Assembly (NCBI GenBank): GCA_944387785.1
Contig: CALXGG010000005.1
Location: 1-41,657 of the forward strand
Length of the DNA: 41,657 bases
Origin: an uncultured Oscillospiraceae bacterium
GTDB taxonomy: Bacteria > Bacillota > Clostridia > Oscillospirales > Oscillospiraceae
Reading direction: 5' to 3'
Positions 40,413 to 41,657 of the stretch are shown here, piece by piece. The translations under genes were made by a program, and so were the position numbers. Below the pieces are notes generated by a model, which was given only the letters and a program-made list of their open reading frames with translations, did not search any database and was not told where the DNA came from. The stretch's first letter is position 1; each line of letters begins with the position of its first letter.

Positions 40413-41528
40413 CTATTTCTTTTGTACTGCTTTCAAAAGTGCCTGCTGAGTCATTTCCTGCTCATAGACAGTGCTGGCATAGCGATGATCCGAAAGCGCA
40501 CGGAGCATCTTATCCTTTGCCAGCTTTTTCATAGCTGCTGCCGTCTCTTCATCCAACTTTCCCCGGCGGGTGCTTTGCAAAATGGAGTTCATCCGGCGGG
40601 TATAAATGGCCTTGATAGGGTGATCGTCCGCAAGCTCACGTTGTTCCCGGCCTCTCAGATTGCCGATTTGCCGGCACGTCCGTCCACGCTGGTCGCCGGG
40701 TGCCAGCCCACCGCAGTATTTGGTGTGCCGTGCGTCAATGGTGAGAAACCATCTGCCGCAGATGGGGCATTTCTTGGGGGCATGGCCCACACAAAGCCCC
40801 TCAAACAGATCGGAACGGAACATCCCCACAAAGGAGACATAGTGCATCCGCTTGACCAACTGCGGCTCCGTCTTTCCGGGCCGAATGGCGGCTACATACT
40901 GCACCGAAGCATTGGTCAGAGTCATCCAGGCCGGGTTATCCAGCGACAGAGTTGGCTCACTTTTGAAGAACTGCCCGAACATTGCCGCATAACCGTCCGA
41001 GGTACGGTCATAGCCGGGTTCATTCAACCGCTCTGCAAATTTCGTCAGGGCCTCCTTGTATTGCCCCAGAGAATAACTCAAATGCCCCAGCACCTGCGCT
41101 ATTCGGACGAGCATTGTTGCCTTGCTGTGCTGACCAGTCAAAGCACAAATCAGCTGCTCCTGCTGGGTAAGCTGCAAATAGGCTTTGGCGTCCTCCATAT
41201 ATTCTTCGGAAAAGATGGCTGCAAGTTCTTGCTCAAAATAGTTTCGATTCAGGCGGGAGAACGGCGGCGTGACCTGCAAAAATGAGATAATCTCGCCAGC
41301 GGCCTGCTGCACCTGCGGTAGCAGCTCCATATCCACGGAACCGGTGTTCATCCCCTGAAGCAGCTGGTTCAGCACATTGCAAGGAGTATCCAGCTTTCCA
41401 ATGGTGCTGTCCGGGATGTTCAGCACCTCGCAGCCAATAGTTCCTGCGGGCATCGTACACCCCTCATAGGTTACTGTATCCTGCCAGAGATCCAGCGATA
41501 AAACCGCATGGTTGATGATTTGATCCAT
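40413..41528 (-). CDS. DUF6076-like protein with a C-terminal zinc finger
   Basis: The start is ATG 41528, with AGGAGGGAG just before it; the frame runs 20 codons further but lacks a ribosome site. This 371-residue protein has an N-terminal helical part of no known fold (about 1-230). A zinc-finger block follows: CPICGRWFLTIDARHTKYC, then a Cys in RGRTCRQIG, resembling CGNR-type fingers. The C-terminal helix-rich tail (about 300-371) ends the protein. The domain name DUF6076 is from memory of gut Firmicute annotations. The finger suggests DNA or RNA binding. It precedes the sigma-like gene in one operon, so the two may act together. Confidence 0.65.
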   Translation of the reverse strand: MDQIINHAVLSLDLWQDTVTYEGCTMPAGTIGCEVLNIPDSTIGKLDTPCNVLNQLLQGMNTGSVDMELLPQVQQAAGEIISFLQVTPPFSRLNRNYFEQELAAIFSEEYMEDAKAYLQLTQQEQLICALTGQHSKATMLVRIAQVLGHLSYSLGQYKEALTKFAERLNEPGYDRTSDGYAAMFGQFFKSEPTLSLDNPAWMTLTNASVQYVAAIRPGKTEPQLVKRMHYVSFVGMFRSDLFEGLCVGHAPKKCPICGRWFLTIDARHTKYCGGLAPGDQRGRTCRQIGNLRGREQRELADDHPIKAIYTRRMNSILQSTRRGKLDEETAAAMKKLAKDKMLRALSDHRYASTVYEQEMTQQALLKAVQKK

Positions 41529-41559
41529 CTTCTCCCTCCTGTCATGTTTTTCTATTTTC

Positions 41560-41612
41560 ATAATAGCACACAACAAAGACCTTGTCATGTTTTTTGAAAA
41601 CGGCTTGTCATG
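41560..41612 (-). promoter_or_regulatory. Promoter of the DUF6076/sigma operon with TGTCATG repeats
   Basis: On the minus strand ATGACA (41583-41588), 17 bases, TATTAT (41560-41565). TGTCATG (plus strand) occurs at 41540, 41583 and 41606, and CTTGTCATG twice (41581-41589 and 41604-41612). The middle copy is the -35 box itself. Such repeats could be binding sites for the encoded zinc-finger or sigma-like protein. Confidence 0.6.
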
Positions 41613-41657
41613 CCATTAGCCTGTTTTTTTCGATTTTCCCCATAACCTATACAGAGG

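Larger units (their letters stand above)
30398..41657. mobile_element. Probable decayed integrative element in the 3' end of rpsI (other end outside window)
   Basis: The left border is the rpsI remnant at 30398-30445. Inside are a frameshifted tyrosine integrase remnant, a frameshifted relaxase remnant, a repeat-rich non-coding region and cargo genes with lower GC than the flanking chromosome. Integration at rpsI 3' ends is known for streptococcal integrative elements. The right border is not reached. The SLH gene and the sigma/DUF6076 pair are assigned to the element only by position and base composition. With both mobility genes broken, movement would need help from another element. Confidence 0.65.

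Overview
The window looks like a chromosome segment of a spore-forming, high-GC member of the Clostridia, most like gut Oscillospiraceae. The evidence is the order rplI-dnaB, tilS-hpt-ftsH, tadA, yaaL-bofA and spoIID, strong AGGAGG ribosome sites, sigma-A promoters and two sites that look like sigma-E promoters. Core genes are very GC-rich. The peptide-use genes from about 15 to 28 kb are a little less so, and the right end (from about 30.4 kb) is clearly AT-richer and behaves like an inserted element.

Layout. 1-6.2 kb (+): end of rplI, dnaB, a small membrane protein, tilS, a zinc-ribbon/DUF2007-like protein, hpt and ftsH. 6.2-10.5 kb: a 58-residue ORF, yaaL-bofA on the minus strand, tadA, a possible small RNA, a polytopic membrane protein, and spoIID with a small follower. 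The membrane protein and spoIID are read from back-to-back promoters that look sigma-A and sigma-E dependent. 10.5-12.8 kb (-): azlC-azlD plus an isochorismatase-like hydrolase fused to a GNAT domain. 12.9-28.3 kb: a locus for peptide or acyl-amino-acid use. It holds an M32 carboxypeptidase, two paralogous aspartoacylase-like hydrolases on opposite strands, a LysR regulator with a visible operator, a complete Dpp/Opp-type ABC importer, an M20-like protein whose metal site is altered, a TIM-barrel amidohydrolase and an S9 oligopeptidase. 28.5-30.3 kb: a GH2 glycosidase.

At 30,398-30,445 the last 15 codons of rpsI (S9) lie on the minus strand, followed by the normal rpsI terminator, but the rest of rpsI is missing. 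This is what an element inserted in the 3' end of rpsI leaves at its far end. Next to it is an integrase remnant frameshifted by an exact 11-bp tandem duplication, and 2 kb on is a relaxase remnant, also frameshifted. The element therefore seems unable to move by itself. Between the two dead mobility genes sits an intact two-gene unit: a small one-helix membrane protein resembling the EACC1 layout, and a HEXXH metallopeptidase-like protein, a plausible conflict or defence module. Further right are an unknown membrane protein, a 1,531-residue SLH surface protein, and a DUF6076-like zinc-finger protein with a sigma-70-like protein. The other end of the element is outside the window.

How it works together: the LysR locus would import peptides, trim them inside the cell and remove acyl caps, with hairpins between genes setting relative amounts. 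No tRNA, rRNA or CRISPR array was seen. All family names come from reading motifs by eye; no database search was run.
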